In this document: positions 4,488 through 5,985 of the stretch, piece after piece
Position numbering within the stretch: the first letter of the stretch is position 1
Layout: each line of letters opens with the position of its first letter
Source of the DNA: Desulfuromonas sp.
Lineage (GTDB): Bacteria; Desulfobacterota; Desulfuromonadia; Desulfuromonadales; SZUA-401
Assembly: GCA_002869605.1 (NCBI GenBank)
Contig: PKUI01000046.1
Location: 1 to 5,985 of the forward strand
Length of the DNA: 5,985 nt
Reading direction: 5' to 3'
The notes under the pieces: model-generated
Databases searched by the model: none
What the model was told of the DNA's origin: nothing
Seen by the model: the letters and a program-made list of their open reading frames with translations, nothing else
Translations under genes and position numbers: made by a program

Positions 4488-5753
4488 ATGGATATTCTTG
4501 CTCTTAACTGCGGAAGTTCGTCGGTAAAATACCAGCTTTATGACTGGGATAAGAAGGAAGTCATCGCCAAGGGGATGGTCGAGCGTGTCACCATCGGCGA
4601 TTCATTTATTATTCACGAGGTTCCTGGCCGCGAGACTTACCGCGAAGAGTATGAGTGCCCTGACCACAAGGTTGCGATCCATCTGATCATCAAGACCCTG
4701 GTCGACAAGGTTCATGGGGTTGTTCCGGAGATCACCAAGATTTCGGCCGTCGGTCACCGCGTGGTTCATGGCGGTGAAAAGTTTGCGCGTTCGGTAATGA
4801 TCGACGAATTGGTACTCGATGCCATCAAGGAAGTTCAGCATCTCGCGCCGCTGCACAACCCCCCCAATATCTCGGGGATCGAGGCGGCCCAGGCGGTACT
4901 TCCCGATGTGCCGCATATCGCCATCTTTGATACCGCTTTCCACCAGACCATGCCGGAACATGCCTACATGTACCCGCTCCCTTACGAATGGTATGAGAAG
5001 CACGGTGTGCGTCGCTACGGTTTCCACGGCACCAGCCACCTCTACGTCTCGAAACGGGCGGCGGTGCTGCTCGGTAAGGATCCGAAGGACTGCAACCTCA
5101 TCACCATGCATATCGGTAACGGTGTCTCCCATTCCGCCATCAAGGGCGGGGTGTCGGTTGACACCTCCATGGGGCTTACGCCGCTCGAGGGGGCGGTGAT
5201 GGGGACGCGCTGTGGTGATATTGACCCGGCGATTCCGATGTTCATTCAGCAGCAGGAAGATCTCGGACCGAAAGAGATCGATTCGATTCTCAACAAGAAG
5301 TCTGGGGTCCTGGGTATTACAGGCGAGTTTACCGACCGTCGCGATGTCATCGAAGGTGCCGAGGAAGGGAACGAGCGCTGCAAATTGGCCCTGGAGATCG
5401 AAGGTTATCGTCTCAAGAAGTATATCGGTTCCTACTGCGCGGCCCTCGGCGGGCTCGACGCGGTCGTCTTTACCGCCGGGGTTGGCGAGATGGGCTGGCT
5501 GATCCGCGAAAAGGCCTGCGAAGGTCTTGAGCACATGGGGATCAAGTTCGATAAGGAGAAGAACAAGAACACCATGACCCGTAAAAAGGAGAGTATCATC
5601 ACCACCGATGATTCTCCGATCAAGGTGTTCGTTATCCCGACCGACGAGGAGCTGGTGTTCACCGAGGACGTGGTTGCGATCCTCGAGGAGACCTACACCG
5701 ATCATATGAACTACCCTTACTCTTTCGGAACCCGCGAGTTCCAACGCAGCTAG
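4488..5753 (+). CDS. ackA: Acetate kinase
   Basis: Cytoplasmic enzyme that interconverts acetate + ATP and acetyl phosphate + ADP; with phosphotransacetylase it links acetate to acetyl-CoA. The 421-residue product is slightly longer than the roughly 400 typical of the family. Seen motifs: LNCGSSSVKY at 6-15 with Asn7; GHRVVHGG with Arg91; HNPPN with His123; FDTAFHQTMP with Asp148; YGFHGTSH with Phe179 and His180; HIGNG with Asn211; DTSMGLTPLEG; MGTRCGDIDP with Arg241; FTAGVGE with Gly331; and TDEEL with Glu387/Glu388. These correspond to the catalytic and nucleotide-binding residues known from the Methanosarcina thermophila enzyme. Small departures are VSHS after HIGNG and Cys242 where serine is more common. 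AAGGAG at 4473-4478 supports the ATG. It appears monocistronic, closed by the terminator at 5772-5804. The acidic C-terminal region ends with about 20 residues I cannot match to a family motif. Confidence 0.97.
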   Translation: MDILALNCGSSSVKYQLYDWDKKEVIAKGMVERVTIGDSFIIHEVPGRETYREEYECPDHKVAIHLIIKTLVDKVHGVVPEITKISAVGHRVVHGGEKFARSVMIDELVLDAIKEVQHLAPLHNPPNISGIEAAQAVLPDVPHIAIFDTAFHQTMPEHAYMYPLPYEWYEKHGVRRYGFHGTSHLYVSKRAAVLLGKDPKDCNLITMHIGNGVSHSAIKGGVSVDTSMGLTPLEGAVMGTRCGDIDPAIPMFIQQQEDLGPKEIDSILNKKSGVLGITGEFTDRRDVIEGAEEGNERCKLALEIEGYRLKKYIGSYCAALGGLDAVVFTAGVGEMGWLIREKACEGLEHMGIKFDKEKNKNTMTRKKESIITTDDSPIKVFVIPTDEELVFTEDVVAILEETYTDHMNYPYSFGTREFQRS

Positions 5754-5771
5754 GGGACAGGATTCAGTTTC

Positions 5772-5804
5772 AAGGGCCGACGGATGACCGTCGGCCCTTT
5801 TTTT
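5772..5804 (+). terminator. Strong intrinsic terminator of ackA
   Basis: AAGGGCCGACGG, loop ATGA, CCGTCGGCCCTT form a perfect 12-bp stem, followed by a run of T's up to 5804. It starts 19 bases after the ackA stop codon, so no downstream gene is likely to be co-transcribed with ackA. Confidence 0.95.
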
Positions 5805-5963
5805 GTTCAGGTGCCCAGTCAGCTTGAAACAGGGTCACTTGTTATGGGGGGATCGAATTTCGGGGCGGGAAGCGTGCGATGTGCGGGATATTGTCACGGT
5901 GTCGTACGATTTTGTCGAGATTTTCCGCGAAGGCCTAAGCCTATGTCGGGGAGGAATATAAAA
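5805..5963. other. Intergenic stretch without a recognised gene
   Basis: About 160 bases between two hairpins. A short frame from an ATG at 5844 stays open to the window edge but reads through the terminal hairpin and has no family resemblance. No convincing promoter was found on either strand. An 8-bp palindrome, TCGTACGA, lies at 5902-5909. Confidence 0.5.
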
Positions 5964-5985
5964 GGCCGGAGGGGAACCTCCGGCC
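5964..5985. terminator. GC-rich perfect hairpin at the window edge, probable terminator
   Basis: GGCCGGAGG, loop GGAA, CCTCCGGCC form a perfect 9-bp stem ending exactly at the window edge. On the minus strand the stem is followed by TTTTAT, so it probably ends a gene entering from the right. A plus-strand role depends on whether T's follow outside the window. On the plus strand the loop is a GNRA-type tetraloop. Confidence 0.65.

Noticed and set aside
4602..5744. 380-codon open frame on the minus strand opposite ackA
   Set aside because: It is fully antisense to a clear acetate kinase, shows no recognisable domain, and is explained by the codon bias of ackA leaving few stops on the opposite strand.
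5844..5985. Short plus-strand frame beginning ATGGGGGGATCG
   Set aside because: Weak ribosome binding site, odd composition, no family resemblance, and it runs through the perfect hairpin at 5964-5985.

Overview
The window looks like chromosomal DNA from an anaerobically respiring bacterium of the Desulfuromonadia (Geobacter/Desulfuromonas-like delta-proteobacteria). This placement is inferred from the gene set (small Rieske protein plus b6-type cytochrome b, DUF1573 protein, 2[4Fe-4S] ferredoxin, acetate kinase, and a zinc-ribbon/DUF3426 membrane protein). Coding density is high, intergenic regions are short, and sigma-70-like promoters and intrinsic terminators are readable. No mobile element, CRISPR array, tRNA or rRNA was seen.

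Layout: (1) Positions 1-1760, minus strand: a gene for a secreted DUF1573 protein, then a Rieske iron-sulfur protein, then a cytochrome b whose 3' part lies outside the window. The Rieske-cytochrome b pair is tightly coupled: the ribosome binding site of the second gene overlaps the stop codon of the first. The pair has its own candidate promoter (1041-1068). (2) Positions 1761-1927: a divergent intergenic region with a near-consensus plus-strand promoter and a perfect 16-bp palindrome at the expected transcription start. (3) Positions 1928-3966, plus strand: hpt (purine salvage), followed 20 bases later by a 495-residue protein with an N-terminal zinc ribbon, a very acidic low-complexity linker, one membrane helix and a DUF3426-like C-terminal domain. 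A hairpin terminator at 3985-4018 closes the unit. (4) Positions 4039-4209, minus strand: a 56-residue ferredoxin gene starting with GTG, with a good promoter. (5) Positions 4488-5753, plus strand: ackA, acetate kinase, with its own strong terminator. No pta follows within the window. (6) Positions 5805-5985: no recognisable gene; the window ends in a perfect GC-rich hairpin.

Functionally, the Rieske/cytochrome b unit should oxidise quinol and pass electrons to periplasmic carriers. The ferredoxin is a low-potential cytoplasmic electron carrier. AckA interconverts acetate and acetyl phosphate, fitting an acetate-using or acetate-producing anaerobe. Hpt salvages purines. The least understood gene is the zinc-ribbon/acidic-linker/DUF3426 protein. 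I do not see a clearly new multi-gene system; the observations most worth a second look are that protein's repeated linker motifs and the palindromes upstream of hpt and ackA.
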